Assembly (NCBI RefSeq): GCF_024347395.1
Contig: NZ_AP025472.1
Coordinates: forward strand, 2,170,001 to 2,234,000
Length of the DNA: 64,000 nt
Direction of reading: 5' to 3'
From: Vibrio cortegadensis
Lineage (GTDB): Bacteria > Pseudomonadota > Gammaproteobacteria > Enterobacterales > Vibrionaceae
Made by a program: the position numbers and the translations under genes. This document shows positions 29,936 to 38,989 of this stretch, in pieces. The notes under the pieces were generated by a model, which saw only the letters and a program-made list of their open reading frames with translations, made no database searches and was not told where the DNA came from. Each line of letters opens with the position of its first letter. Positions within the stretch are counted from its first letter, which is position 1.

Positions 29936-31147
29936 CTAGTCTTGGTATTTCTTAATCACTAGCGTAGCGTTTGTACCGCCAAAGCCAAAGCTGTTAGACA
30001 TTACTGTCGTCAACTCTTGTTCGCGCATTTCTGTCACGATATCTAGGCCTTCAGCCGCTTCATCTAAATTCGCAATGTTAATGCTTGGCGCTACGAAACC
30101 ATTATCAAGCATCAAAGTAGAGTAAATCGCTTCATGAACACCAGCAGCACCGAGAGCGTGACCTGTCATCGCTTTTGTTGCTGAAATAGCAGGGCTGTCG
30201 CCGCCAAAGATCTCTTGGATTGCGCCAAGCTCTTTTACGTCACCAACAGGAGTTGAAGTACCGTGAGTGTTCACGTAATCAACACTATCAACATTTTGCA
30301 TTGCCATCTTCATGCAACGTACTGCGCCTTCGCCTGAAGGAGCAACCATGTCGTAGCCATCTGATGTCGCACCGTAACCTACGATTTCACCGTAAATTTT
30401 TGCGCCACGAGCTTTTGCGTGCTCTAGCTCTTCGATAACCAACATACCGCCGCCACCAGAGATAACGAAACCATCACGGTCTGCATCGTATGTACGAGAA
30501 GCTTGATCTGGAGAATCATTGTACTTAGTCGACAGTGCGCCCATTGCATCGAACATCATAGTCAAAGACCAATCAAGTTCTTCACCGCCACCAGCAAATA
30601 CGACATCTTGCTTGCCTAGTTGGATCAGCTCCATTGCGTGGCCGATACAGTGTGCAGACGTTGCACAAGCTGAACTCATTGAGTAGTTCACGCCACGGAT
30701 TTTAAACGGTGTTGCAAGACATGCAGAAACCGTTGACGCCATAGTACGTGGAACCATGTATGGACCAACACGCTTAACGCCTTTGTTACGTAGAATATCA
30801 ACCGCATTTACTTGGTTCAGTGATGATGCACCACCAGAACCCGCAACGATACCAGTACGGTCATTTGAAACTTGGTCTTCAGCTAGACCAGAGTCTGCGA
30901 TTGCTTGTTCCATTGAAAGGTAAGCAAAGGCTGCCGCATCACCCATAAAGCGCACTTTTTTGCGATCAATATGGTCAGCAGGGTTCATTTTCAGGTTACC
31001 CCAAACTTGAGAACGAAGTCCGTTTTCCTTGAACTGTTCTGAAGCTGTGATACCTGATTTACCCGCTTTTAGTGAAGCTAAAACTTCTTCGACGTTGTTA
31101 CCGATACTTGAAACAATACCCATACCGGTGATTACGACTCGTTTCAT
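29936..31147 (-). CDS. fabB: Beta-ketoacyl-ACP synthase I
   Basis: Condensing enzyme of fatty-acid elongation, needed for unsaturated fatty acids; 403 residues. The catalytic triad is Cys in SMSSACATSAHCIGHA, His in VNTHGTSTPVGDV and His in AMTGHALGAAG. The C-terminal NSFGFGGTNATLV is intact. It is divergent from mnmC, as in E. coli. In E. coli the gene is activated by FadR and repressed by FabR; a partial FadR-like motif lies upstream here. Its 3' UTR is a probable small-RNA source. Confidence 0.97.
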   Translation of the reverse strand: MKRVVITGMGIVSSIGNNVEEVLASLKAGKSGITASEQFKENGLRSQVWGNLKMNPADHIDRKKVRFMGDAAAFAYLSMEQAIADSGLAEDQVSNDRTGIVAGSGGASSLNQVNAVDILRNKGVKRVGPYMVPRTMASTVSACLATPFKIRGVNYSMSSACATSAHCIGHAMELIQLGKQDVVFAGGGEELDWSLTMMFDAMGALSTKYNDSPDQASRTYDADRDGFVISGGGGMLVIEELEHAKARGAKIYGEIVGYGATSDGYDMVAPSGEGAVRCMKMAMQNVDSVDYVNTHGTSTPVGDVKELGAIQEIFGGDSPAISATKAMTGHALGAAGVHEAIYSTLMLDNGFVAPSINIANLDEAAEGLDIVTEMREQELTTVMSNSFGFGGTNATLVIKKYQD

Positions 31148-31199
31148 GTGACATTCCTATAATTCAAAATACAGCTAGATGATAACTAAGAAGCATAAC

Positions 31200-31214
31200 A
31201 AAAGTGGTCAGCTT
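31200..31214. promoter_or_regulatory. Weak FadR-like site in the fabB-mnmC intergenic region
   Basis: AAGTGGTCAGCTTT keeps the left FadR half-site (TGGTC) but the right half is degraded. It is about 55-65 bases before the fabB start, where FadR acts as an activator in E. coli. Low confidence. Confidence 0.35.
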
Positions 31215-31275
31215 TCCCAGAAATTCGTACAATCAACTCTTACAGACCGTCCCATATCACAAAAACAAAGGCAAT

Positions 31276-33351
31276 ATGACTTCAATAACCAATGCTGAAC
31301 TCGGCTGGAACGAGGCTGGAACACCCGTATCTGATCAATTTGATGATGTTTATTTCTCTAATGTAAACGGCTTAGAGGAAACACGCTATGTGTTCTTGCA
31401 ACAAAATCACCTTCCTCAACGATGGCAAGAGCATCAACAAAGGCGCTTTACCATTGGCGAAACAGGGTTTGGCACTGGTCTCAATTTTCTAGCGGTATGG
31501 CAATGGTTTGATAAGTTTCTTAAAGAAAACCCAGACGCTGAGCTGAAAGAGCTGCATTTTGTCAGTTTCGAAAAATTCCCACTGAACAAAGATGACCTAA
31601 TTAAAGCGCATCAAGCTTGGCCTGAACTTGCTCAATACGCAGAACAGTTACAGCAGCACTACCCGATTGCCGTTCCTGAGTGCCACCGGATCGTTTTAGC
31701 TGACGGCGCTATCACTCTTGATTTGTGGTTTGGGGACATAAAAGATTGCATGCCTTTAGTTCAGACTTACTCAGAAGGCATTATTGACGCTTGGTTCCTT
31801 GATGGTTTTGCACCAAGTAAAAATCCTGAGATGTGGAATCAAGACCTGTTTGATGACATGGCAAAATTAGCAAAACAAGATTGCACTTGCGCGACCTTCA
31901 CCGCAGCCGGCTTTGTTCGACGTGGCTTGATAGACGCTGGCTTTGAGATGAAAAAGGTCAAAGGCTTTGGCATTAAACGCGAAATGATCGCGGGAACACT
32001 CAAAAACAAAGTCCCTTACACCAATACAAAACCTTGGTATGGTCTGTCTCCCCATTCGGAATCTGACGATATCGCAATTATCGGTGGTGGTATCGCGAGT
32101 GCAGCTTTAGCCAAAACGCTATCTCGTCGCGGTAAAAACATTACAGTCTATTGCGAACACGAACAGGCCGCAGGCAACGCTTCTGGCAACAACCAAGGAG
32201 CAATTTACCCTCTTTTGAGTGATGAAAAATCGAATGTTTCACGAGTATTTAGCCCAGGAATGCTGTTCGCACGTCAATTTATCGAGCAAGCAGCAGAGAG
32301 CATTCCGTTTGACCATGATTGGTGTGGCGTTAACATTCTGATGTGGGATGAAGCCTCGAAGAAAAAACTGAATCGAATGCTCGAAGGGAACTTTCATCAC
32401 GATCTTATTCAACGATTATCCCAAGAAGAAGCAAATAAGAAAATCGGCCTCAATGTTGATAAAGAGAGTGTCTACTTCCCACTTGGTGGCTGGTTAAGCC
32501 CGTTACAACTAACCCAAGGTTTGTTCAAAAAGCTAGAAGAGGCATCCGCCGTAACCACTCACTACCAGCATCAAGTCACCGATTTGAAGTGGTTAGTCGA
32601 CACAAACCAGTGGCAATTAACAATAGAGACACCTAACGGTGAAGTCATCACTCATCATGATCAAGTCGTGGTGGCAAATGGGCATAAATTTACTCAATTT
32701 GAACAAACTCAGCGGATCCCGCTGACTCCGGTCAAAGGGCAAGTGAGCCATATCCCAACCACTGAAAACTTAAGTAAGTTGAAAACGGTATTGTGCTTTG
32801 ATGGCTATTTAACTCCTCAAAATCTCAATAATGGTCACCACTGCATTGGTGCGAACTACGATAAAAGTAATATTGACCAAGAGTTTGATCCTGAAGTGCA
32901 ACAGCACAATGGGGTAAGACTCGCGGGTTCACTTCCCGATCAAGAGTGGGCAAAAGAGACCGATACGAGCGGTAACTTATCTCGCCAGGGTATTCGCAGT
33001 GTCAGTCGAGATCACCTGCCTTTTGTAGGAAATGTAGGGGATTTCGAAGCAATTACCACCCAGTACCAAAATCTGCATAACTTTAATCCTAAGCGCGATT
33101 CACTGGATGAAATTAAGCCGGTATCAAGCTACCCGAATCTTTACTGCTTTATTGGTTTAGGCTCACGCGGATTAAGCTCTGCCTCTTTATTGGCAGAAGT
33201 GTTGGCCTCTCAAATTTGCGGCGACCCGCTCCCACTTCCTGCGGATGTCTTAGAAGCCATTCACCCAAGCAGAATGTGGGTAAGACGACTGCGCAAAGGC
33301 AAAGCATTGACTAACGGTTACGTGGCAGACAAAAACCACCAGCCTCAATAA
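31276..33351 (+). CDS. mnmC: Bifunctional tRNA mnm5s2U34 biosynthesis protein MnmC
   Basis: Two-domain enzyme that converts cmnm5s2U to nm5s2U (FAD-dependent oxidase) and methylates it to mnm5s2U with SAM. ATG 31276 is chosen since the protein then begins MTSITNAELGWNEAGTPVS, the family start; a longer in-frame start at 31204 adds 24 unconserved residues. It gives 691 residues. The methyltransferase half has GFGTGLNFLAVWQWF, and DAWFLDGFAPSKNPEMW near residue 180. The oxidase half begins near residue 270 with the dinucleotide-binding IAIIGGGIASAALAK. Divergent from fabB, as in E. coli. Confidence 0.94.
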   Translation: MTSITNAELGWNEAGTPVSDQFDDVYFSNVNGLEETRYVFLQQNHLPQRWQEHQQRRFTIGETGFGTGLNFLAVWQWFDKFLKENPDAELKELHFVSFEKFPLNKDDLIKAHQAWPELAQYAEQLQQHYPIAVPECHRIVLADGAITLDLWFGDIKDCMPLVQTYSEGIIDAWFLDGFAPSKNPEMWNQDLFDDMAKLAKQDCTCATFTAAGFVRRGLIDAGFEMKKVKGFGIKREMIAGTLKNKVPYTNTKPWYGLSPHSESDDIAIIGGGIASAALAKTLSRRGKNITVYCEHEQAAGNASGNNQGAIYPLLSDEKSNVSRVFSPGMLFARQFIEQAAESIPFDHDWCGVNILMWDEASKKKLNRMLEGNFHHDLIQRLSQEEANKKIGLNVDKESVYFPLGGWLSPLQLTQGLFKKLEEASAVTTHYQHQVTDLKWLVDTNQWQLTIETPNGEVITHHDQVVVANGHKFTQFEQTQRIPLTPVKGQVSHIPTTENLSKLKTVLCFDGYLTPQNLNNGHHCIGANYDKSNIDQEFDPEVQQHNGVRLAGSLPDQEWAKETDTSGNLSRQGIRSVSRDHLPFVGNVGDFEAITTQYQNLHNFNPKRDSLDEIKPVSSYPNLYCFIGLGSRGLSSASLLAEVLASQICGDPLPLPADVLEAIHPSRMWVRRLRKGKALTNGYVADKNHQPQ

Positions 33352-33367
33352 TACGTAATACGGCCCG

Positions 33368-33408
33368 GTTGAGTTGAGCTAAGAGCTGTTGAGCTAAATA
33401 AAGTTGAG
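33368..33408 (+). repeat. 15-bp tandem repeat after mnmC
   Basis: GTTGAGCTAAGAGCT at 33373 is followed by GTTGAGCTAAATAAA at 33388 and a partial GTTGAG at 33403, so the period is exactly 15. An extra GTTGAG lies at 33368. It sits between the mnmC stop and the shared terminator. Confidence 0.75.
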
Positions 33409-33420
33409 TTTTCCTCAAAC

Positions 33421-33457
33421 AAAAAAGCCAGAACGGCATGGCTGTTCTGGCTTTTTT
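33421..33457. terminator. Bidirectional terminator between mnmC and the flavin reductase gene
   Basis: AAAAAAGCCAGAAC (33421-33434) and GTTCTGGCTTTTTT (33444-33457) form a 14-bp stem, A/T-flanked on both sides, between convergent genes. Confidence 0.92.
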
Positions 33458-33499
33458 AAAATTAATCGCTCGGTGCGAACGTGATCATTATGCTAAATA

Positions 33500-34030
33500 T
33501 TATGACTGCGCTAACTGGGCAACCGCCTCTTTTAGTTGAGCAGTGATCTCATCGTTACTGATTGAGCCAGTCGCAAAATCGAAGTTATCATAGAAACTAG
33601 GCACAGAAACCGAAGCTTTCACGTTGCCGCCAAAGAATGGAGCAGAGCCCGTTGCTGCCGCTAGTGCAGATTGTGCACCACCCGGACCTGGCGATGTAGC
33701 TAAAAAGACCGCTGGCTTATCCTGAAAAACAGAGCGCTCAATACGTGTCGTCCAATCAAATAGGTTTTTGTAAGCCGCAGGGAAGTAACCGTTATGCTCA
33801 GCAAATGAGATAACAAAGGCATCCGCTTGAGAAAGATCACGTAAGAATGCTTGCGCCCCTTCCGCTTGACCGATCTCTTTTTCTTTATCTTCGCTAAACA
33901 TCGGAACTTGATAGTCATTGATATCTAAAACGATAACTTCAGCATCTTCAATCAAATTAGCTGTATAAGTTGCGAGAGCTTTATTAATAGAAGTTGAGCT
34001 GGTGCTTGCGCCAAATGCGATAATTTTCAT
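33500..34030 (-). CDS. NAD(P)H-dependent FMN reductase family protein
   Basis: Flavodoxin-fold oxidoreductase of 176 residues, NADPH-dependent FMN/quinone/azo reductase superfamily. The FMN phosphate-binding loop FGASTSSTSINKALA follows the N-terminal strand; SFAEHNGYFPAAYKNLFDWT is the second FMN contact region and ATSPGPGGAQSAL the third. An AGGG Shine-Dalgarno precedes the ATG. The physiological substrate is unknown. The upstream spacer carries a 27-bp palindrome and a tandem 11-mer, suggesting dedicated regulation, possibly by quinones or electrophiles; that is speculation. Confidence 0.85.
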   Translation of the reverse strand: MKIIAFGASTSSTSINKALATYTANLIEDAEVIVLDINDYQVPMFSEDKEKEIGQAEGAQAFLRDLSQADAFVISFAEHNGYFPAAYKNLFDWTTRIERSVFQDKPAVFLATSPGPGGAQSALAAATGSAPFFGGNVKASVSVPSFYDNFDFATGSISNDEITAQLKEAVAQLAQS

Positions 34031-34116
34031 GATGATACCCTTTCGTTTCTGTCATCTCGTTAAGTGCTAATAAGATTACAACAGGGCAATATTTCAACAA
34101 CTACAAAAATTGTACG

Positions 34117-34143
34117 GACTCATTCAAATTATTCGAACGAGTC
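34117..34143. promoter_or_regulatory. 27-bp imperfect palindrome upstream of the flavin reductase gene
   Basis: GACTCATTC (34117-34125) and GAACGAGTC (34135-34143) are inverted arms with one mismatch, and the 9-base centre AAATTATTC is itself partly symmetric. It lies about 90-115 bases upstream of the flavin reductase start and 54 bases past the yfcL stop. It lacks a T run, so an operator is likelier than a terminator. Confidence 0.5.
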
Positions 34144-34175
34144 TTATCTATATCTTATCTATAGCTTATATATAG
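34143..34175. repeat. Three tandem 11-mers (CTTATCTATAT type)
   Basis: CTTATCTATAT, CTTATCTATAG and CTTATATATAG follow head to tail. The first base overlaps the end of the adjacent palindrome. The 11-bp period is close to one DNA helical turn. Confidence 0.75.
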
Positions 34176-34196
34176 GTGCGCAGCACTGTGAATGAG

Positions 34197-34460
34197 CTAC
34201 GCTTGACTTTGTAGCTCCTGCCATAAATCGCTAACAATAGTACGATCGGCTGGACTGAGTTCTGAACGCGCATCATCGAGGCTTTTTTCAATAAGCTCTT
34301 TTACTACAGCGACGTCGTTGATTCCCTCTTCTTCGCATGATGCAATAGAAAGAGAAATATGACCACGCAAGTAACCACCGGCAAACAATTCATCATCAGA
34401 CGCAGTTTCAATTCGGTTATCAATCAACTCAAGTAACTTCTCTTCAAATTCAATAATCAT
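34197..34460 (-). CDS. yfcL: YfcL family protein
   Basis: An 87-residue acidic helical protein of the YfcL family, with the core FAGGYLRGHISLSIASCEEEG and the C-terminal LSPADRTIVSDLWQELQ. Function is unknown. It follows epmC by 13 bases on the same strand, matching the conserved epmC-yfcL association, so the two are likely cotranscribed. Confidence 0.9.
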   Translation of the reverse strand: MIIEFEEKLLELIDNRIETASDDELFAGGYLRGHISLSIASCEEEGINDVAVVKELIEKSLDDARSELSPADRTIVSDLWQELQSQA

Positions 34461-34473
34461 TTCGTTCTCTTTT

Positions 34474-35004
34474 TTATTTCACGACAAATTGGCAAGGGGT
34501 TAATGCTGGTGTCTTATAAAAGTCACTCAAAGCGTCTGCAAGCATTTTGACTCTTTCTGGTAACCCAGCGTCTAAAATGCTCATCACTTCCTGATGAACT
34601 TTACTCATAAACGCTAATCTATCCGGTTCAAAATCGCCATGTAGATTGTCACAGCTAACACTAAAAGGAAAGCCTGCGCTTTGTGACAAAATCCACTCAT
34701 AAGCTTGTGGTCTGGTTTCGACTTTCTCGAATTCAGCTTGAACTTCGGCAGTACGCCCATCAGGCTCGTACCAGTAACCAAAATCTTCCAGTAATCGGCG
34801 CTTTGGACCAGCCACGCACCAGTGAGCAATTTCATGCATGGCCGACGCATAGAAACCACGAGCAAAAATAATCCGATGGTGTTCATTATTATCATCAGCG
34901 GGTAAGTAAATAGGTTCATCTCCGCCAAGCTCTAATTGGGTATTAAAGCTGTTGGAAAATGTGGTATTAAAAATGGCGATGATGTCTGGATAGTGATGGC
35001 TCAT
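34474..35004 (-). CDS. epmC: Elongation factor P hydroxylase
   Basis: EpmC (YfcM), 176 residues, hydroxylates the beta-lysylated lysine of translation factor EF-P. The metal-binding motif MHEIAHWCVAGPKRR (about residues 56-70) and the acidic EDFGYWYEPDGRTAEVQAEFE that follows are the family core. The FEPDRLAFMSKVHQEVM segment is in the C-terminal part. In E. coli the same neighbourhood holds epmC (yfcM), aroC, prmB, smrB and sixA, so the locus is conserved, here with a TRIC-type channel gene inserted between epmC and aroC. Confidence 0.93.
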   Translation of the reverse strand: MSHHYPDIIAIFNTTFSNSFNTQLELGGDEPIYLPADDNNEHHRIIFARGFYASAMHEIAHWCVAGPKRRLLEDFGYWYEPDGRTAEVQAEFEKVETRPQAYEWILSQSAGFPFSVSCDNLHGDFEPDRLAFMSKVHQEVMSILDAGLPERVKMLADALSDFYKTPALTPCQFVVK

Positions 35005-35234
35005 AGTTTATTTAGGTCTATTAGGAACAACACGATACATTCTCCATTTTTTATCTTCCTAGGTAAAGGATTTAGCTGAGTTATATCATCACCCTAGAAT
35101 TAGTTAATCTAATCAATAAGCTCTGTTCACAGTACAAAATCTCATTCGTCAGATTGCCGCTTAAGCACTAGAATCGCGCTTTCATTTTTTATAACCAAGC
35201 ACTTCCTGCTAGGTAATTTATAGAGTTTAAGACG

Positions 35235-35858
35235 ATGCTATTAAGTGTTTTATATATCGTAGGGATCACAGCAGAAGCAATGACAGGTGCGCTCAGTGCT
35301 GGTCGAAAAAAAATGGATTGGTTTGGTGTCATGCTGGTAGCAAGTGCGACAGCAATTGGGGGTGGGACGGTTCGCGATATTCTCCTAGGGCACTACCCTC
35401 TCGGCTGGGTTAAAAACCCTGAATACTTGATGATCACCTGCGTTGCTGGCGTGGTGACGACTGGTTTGGCAAAGTGGGTCATTAAATTTAAAGGGCTATT
35501 TATTCGTCTGGATGCACTGGGGCTCATTGTATTCAGTATCATCGGAACAAAAGTCGCCATGACAATGGGGCTTCATCCTGCTATCTGTATGGTTTCAGGC
35601 TTAGTCACGGGTGTATTTGGTGGGCTACTTCGCGATATGATTTGTCGACAAACACCACTCGTACTGCATGAAGAGCTTTATGCCTCTGTCGCGCTCGTCG
35701 CATCTGGGCTCTATTTAGCTTTGCTTGAATATGGCATCAGTGATGTAACCAGCACAGTTGTGACACTCAGTGTCGGCTATTTACTGCGAATGGCAGCCGT
35801 TCGATTTAAATGGCGATTGCCCTCTTTCCACTTGGAAACTGAAGGCTCCATTCATTAA
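35235..35858 (+). CDS. Trimeric intracellular cation (TRIC) channel family protein
   Basis: A 207-residue membrane protein of the TRIC/UPF0126 (YadS-like) family, with two repeats of three helices. Each repeat carries the signature: SATAIGGGTVRDILLG (about residues 39-54) and GLVTGVFGGLLRDMICR (about 122-138), then the family PLVLHEELYA. Seven hydrophobic segments are visible. Bacterial homologues form trimeric K+-permeable pores. The gene lies on the plus strand between epmC and aroC and is followed by the 35-bp repeats and a shared terminator. Confidence 0.88.
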   Translation: MLLSVLYIVGITAEAMTGALSAGRKKMDWFGVMLVASATAIGGGTVRDILLGHYPLGWVKNPEYLMITCVAGVVTTGLAKWVIKFKGLFIRLDALGLIVFSIIGTKVAMTMGLHPAICMVSGLVTGVFGGLLRDMICRQTPLVLHEELYASVALVASGLYLALLEYGISDVTSTVVTLSVGYLLRMAAVRFKWRLPSFHLETEGSIH

Positions 35859-35872
35859 TCCATCCATATCTA

Positions 35873-35970
35873 CGATTAAGCTATTTCTGTGAGTAAACTA
35901 TGTTCTGCGATTAAGCTATTTCTGCGATAAGACTATGTTCTGAAATTAAGCTATTGACATTAAGCTATTG
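35873..35970 (+). repeat. 35-bp tandem repeat with partial copies, after the TRIC gene
   Basis: Two 35-base copies (35873-35907 and 35908-35942) both begin CGATTAAGCTATTTCTG and end ACTATGTTCTG. Each is itself built of two ATTAAGCTAT/GTAAACTAT-like halves of 17-18 bases. Two further ATTAAGCTATT cores follow by 35970. Confidence 0.85.
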
Positions 35971-36029
35971 AAATAAGGTGACTCTTGATCATTAGCTATA
36001 CTTTACACAAAGCGATAACCGACCTAATA

Positions 36030-36062
36030 AAAACGCCCTCATAATATGTGAGGGCGTTTTTC
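36030..36062. terminator. Bidirectional terminator between the TRIC gene and aroC
   Basis: AAAACGCCCTCA (36030-36041) and TGAGGGCGTTTT (36049-36060) make a 12-bp stem with the loop TAATATG between convergent genes. Confidence 0.92.
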
Positions 36063-36116
36063 GTTGAAGCTATTTTACCTTGAACACGGTTTTATTTTAA
36101 ACGCTCAACTTGAACA

Positions 36117-37202
36117 CTATATCTGCGGAGTCGTCGTCTGCACGCCAAAGTTCTGACCACGGTGGCGCAGCAGATGATCGAGTAACACAATCGCCAGCAT
36201 AGCTTCAGCAATTGGTACCGCACGAATACCCACGCATGGATCGTGACGCCCTTTAGTAATTAACTGAGTCGGTTCACCATCTTTCGTGATCGTTTCACCG
36301 GGAACGGTAATGCTCGATGTCGGTTTAAGCGCAATACTCGCAACAATATCTTGTCCAGTCGAAATACCGCCCAAAATACCACCAGCATGATTACTTGAGA
36401 AACCTTCAGGAGTTAATGGATCACGATGCTCACTTCCCTTTTGGTTCACAACACCAAAGCCATCACCAATTTCAACGCCTTTGACTGCGTTGATACTCAT
36501 CAGCGCATGAGCAATATCAGCATCCAATCGGTCAAATATTGGCTCACCCAACCCTACTGGAATTTTCGTTGCCACCACTTGAATCTTTGCACCAATGGAG
36601 TTGCCTTCTTTGAGTAAATCACGAATCAATTGATCAAATTCAGACACTTTATCAGCATCAGGGCAAAAGAAAGCGTTATTCTCGATCTCATTCCAATCGA
36701 CTTTATCAATTGAAATATCGCCCATTTGCGATAAATAAGCTTGGATTTCTACACCAAATTCTTGTTTAAGGTATTTTTTTGCAATGGCTCCGGCAGCCAC
36801 ACGCATTGCCGTTTCACGCGCAGAAGAGCGACCACCGCCACGATAATCACGAACCCCATATTTTTGATGGTAAGTATAGTCAGCATGGCCTGGACGGAAT
36901 TTATCTTTGATTTCAGAATAATCTTTAGAACGCTGATCGGTGTTTTCAATCAACAGGCCAATTGACGTTCCTGTTGTTTGCCCTTCAAAGACACCAGATA
37001 GAATTTTCACTTCATCGGCTTCACGACGAGCCGTTGTATAGCGAGAGGTACCCGGACGGCGGCGGTCCAAGTCCTTTTGTAAATCTGATTCGGTAAGCTC
37101 TAATCCCGGAGGGCATCCATCGACGATACATCCTAGTGCGATACCGTGACTCTCCCCGAATGTTGTTACTCGAAAGTGTTGCCCGATACTATTTCCTGCC
37201 AT
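36117..37202 (-). CDS. aroC: Chorismate synthase
   Basis: Last step of the shikimate pathway, EPSP to chorismate, needing reduced FMN; 361 residues from ATG 37202, which has AGAGGA upstream and gives the canonical N-terminus MAGNSIGQHFRVTTFGESHG. An in-frame start at 37250 adds 16 residues and is not supported. The three chorismate-synthase signatures are visible: GESHGIALGCIVDGCPPG, the RPGHADYTYHQKYG plus GGGRSSARETAMRVAAGA region, and RHDPCVGIRAVPIAEAM near the C-terminus. It lies just after prmB on the same strand, as in E. coli. Confidence 0.97.
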   Translation of the reverse strand: MAGNSIGQHFRVTTFGESHGIALGCIVDGCPPGLELTESDLQKDLDRRRPGTSRYTTARREADEVKILSGVFEGQTTGTSIGLLIENTDQRSKDYSEIKDKFRPGHADYTYHQKYGVRDYRGGGRSSARETAMRVAAGAIAKKYLKQEFGVEIQAYLSQMGDISIDKVDWNEIENNAFFCPDADKVSEFDQLIRDLLKEGNSIGAKIQVVATKIPVGLGEPIFDRLDADIAHALMSINAVKGVEIGDGFGVVNQKGSEHRDPLTPEGFSSNHAGGILGGISTGQDIVASIALKPTSSITVPGETITKDGEPTQLITKGRHDPCVGIRAVPIAEAMLAIVLLDHLLRHRGQNFGVQTTTPQI

Positions 37203-37392
37203 TACATCCTCTGTGTAGAAGTGGGGATAAGATTTGGGGCATCTTGCCAACCAATTTTACTCATCACCGCGTTCAATCATCAATTCTTCGTGATTTCATA
37301 GTGGCTTTAATAGCAATTCTTGTAAACCAAAAAATACACTAAATTCTAACAATTAATGACATGCTTTCCTTGCTTCTCGAAAAACATAAAAA

Positions 37393-37417
37393 AACGCCAG
37401 CGTTAAAAGCTGACGTT
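37393..37417 (-). terminator. Terminator of prmB
   Basis: AACGCCAGC (37393-37401) and GCTGACGTT (37409-37417) pair with one G.U in the minus-strand RNA, followed by a T tract there, 40 bases past the prmB stop. Confidence 0.75.
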
Positions 37418-37457
37418 TTCAGATACAAATAGAACAAAATCTATTTATACGAATGGT

Positions 37458-38390
37458 TTAATCTTTGTAGAGTGCAAACTCTTCTGCACACTCAATCAAC
37501 TGAGCGCGAGTGATCATGAATACACCATGACCACCATTAGAGAACTCAATCCAAGTGAATGGAATGTCTGGGTACTGTTCCATCATATGCACCATTGAAT
37601 TGCCTACTTCACAGATCAAGATACCGTCATCGGTTAAATAGTCAGGGGCATTAGACAAAATACGACGAACCAGTTTAAGGCCATCAGTACCCGCAGCTAA
37701 ACCAAGTTCAGGCTCATGGGTAAACTCTTCAGGCAAGCTACCCATGTCTTCTTCATCCACATAAGGTGGGTTCGATACAATTAGGTTGTACTTTTCTTTT
37801 GGTAAATCGCGGAATAGATCAGAACGAATTGGGAACACTTGCTGCTCCATTCCGTGATCTTGTACATTCTGCTCAGCAACTTGTAGTGCATCGGTTGAGA
37901 TATCGATAGCATCCACTTCCGCATCAGGGAATGCATGTGCACAAGCGATCGCAATACAACCACTGCCAGTACATAAGTCCATAATGCGTACTGGCTCTTC
38001 AACTAACCACGGTTGGAATTGCGCTTCAATAAGTTCACCAATTGGAGAACGAGGCACAAGAACGCGCTCATCAACAAAGAACTCTAAACCACAGAACCAA
38101 GCTTTATTGGTCAAGTAAGCGGTTGGCGTTCGGTCATTAATACGATGAATTACTCGTTCCACAATACGTAAACGCTCACTATTAGTTAAGCGAGAATTCA
38201 AAACATGAGGAGGCACATCAATCGGTAAATAAAGAGTTGGTAGGATTAATTGAACTGCTTCATCCCATGCGTTATCGGTTCCATGACCATAGAATAAACC
38301 TGCTGCATTAAAGCGGCTAACCGTCCAACGAATCATATCTTGAAGAGTGTGAAGTTCAGACACGGCCTCTTCTACAAAAATCTTATCCAA
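37458..38390 (-). CDS. prmB: Ribosomal protein L3 N5-glutamine methyltransferase
   Basis: PrmB, 310 residues, methylates a glutamine of ribosomal protein L3. The start is TTG 38390, with a perfect GGAGG five bases upstream. The methyltransferase motif MDLCTGSGCIAIACAHAFP and the substrate-binding NPPYVDEEDMGSLPEEF (NPPY motif) are intact, as is LVPRSPIGELIEAQF. It is divergent from smrB in a tight 62-base gap. Distinguished from the paralogue PrmC by its L3-type N-terminal part and by the aroC/smrB neighbourhood. Confidence 0.95.
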   Translation of the reverse strand: MDKIFVEEAVSELHTLQDMIRWTVSRFNAAGLFYGHGTDNAWDEAVQLILPTLYLPIDVPPHVLNSRLTNSERLRIVERVIHRINDRTPTAYLTNKAWFCGLEFFVDERVLVPRSPIGELIEAQFQPWLVEEPVRIMDLCTGSGCIAIACAHAFPDAEVDAIDISTDALQVAEQNVQDHGMEQQVFPIRSDLFRDLPKEKYNLIVSNPPYVDEEDMGSLPEEFTHEPELGLAAGTDGLKLVRRILSNAPDYLTDDGILICEVGNSMVHMMEQYPDIPFTWIEFSNGGHGVFMITRAQLIECAEEFALYKD

Positions 38391-38452
38391 AATTGCCTCC
38401 GAAAAGCGCTACAATACTGCTAATTTAGTTTCTGTTTAGAATTGATAACCTG

Positions 38453-38983
38453 ATGAGCAAAAAAAACACCGATATCGATGATGATTTCGCCTTATTCAAG
38501 GATGCAGTACAGGGCGTTAAAAAGTTGCAACAGGATACCATAATCCAGCAGCCAAAAAGAGATACAACACAAAAAGAAATAAAACGTACGGCCCGCCAAG
38601 CGAGTGATACAGAATTTTATTTCTCTGATGAGTTTGTACCGCTATTAAATGAAGACGGACCAACACGCTATGCCCGTGATGATGTCTCAAAATATGAGGT
38701 CAAACGCCTTCGTCGAGGCGTCTATGTCCCTGATGTCTATCTAGATATGCACGGCATGACTCAACAAGAAGCCAAACGCGAACTTGGTGCCATGATCGCT
38801 CACTGTGTAAAAGAGAGTGTACATTGTGCTTGTGTGCAACATGGTATTGGCAAACACATTCTGAAAAAGAAAGTGCCGTTATGGCTCGCCCAACACCCAG
38901 ATGTCATGGCGTTTCACCAAGCACCACTCGAATTTGGTGGCAATGGTGCCTTATTGATTCTGCTATCGATTCCAGAAAAGTAG
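38453..38983 (+). CDS. smrB: Smr-domain ribosome-collision endonuclease SmrB
   Basis: SmrB (YfcN), 176 residues, cleaves mRNA between collided ribosomes in E. coli. The N-terminal 80 residues are basic and charged. The Smr domain (about 95-175) shows LDMHGMTQQEAKRELGAMI, with the catalytic DxH of DMHG, then the HGIGKHILKKKVPLWL segment and the C-terminal GGNGALLILL strand. The start ATG has only a weak Shine-Dalgarno. The order prmB-smrB-sixA is conserved. Confidence 0.93.
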   Translation: MSKKNTDIDDDFALFKDAVQGVKKLQQDTIIQQPKRDTTQKEIKRTARQASDTEFYFSDEFVPLLNEDGPTRYARDDVSKYEVKRLRRGVYVPDVYLDMHGMTQQEAKRELGAMIAHCVKESVHCACVQHGIGKHILKKKVPLWLAQHPDVMAFHQAPLEFGGNGALLILLSIPEK

Positions 38984-38989
38984 GCGTGG

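Noticed and set aside
33368..33408. CRISPR-like repeats in the spacers with tandem arrays
   Set aside because: Units are contiguous without unique spacers, A/T rich and short; no cas genes nearby.
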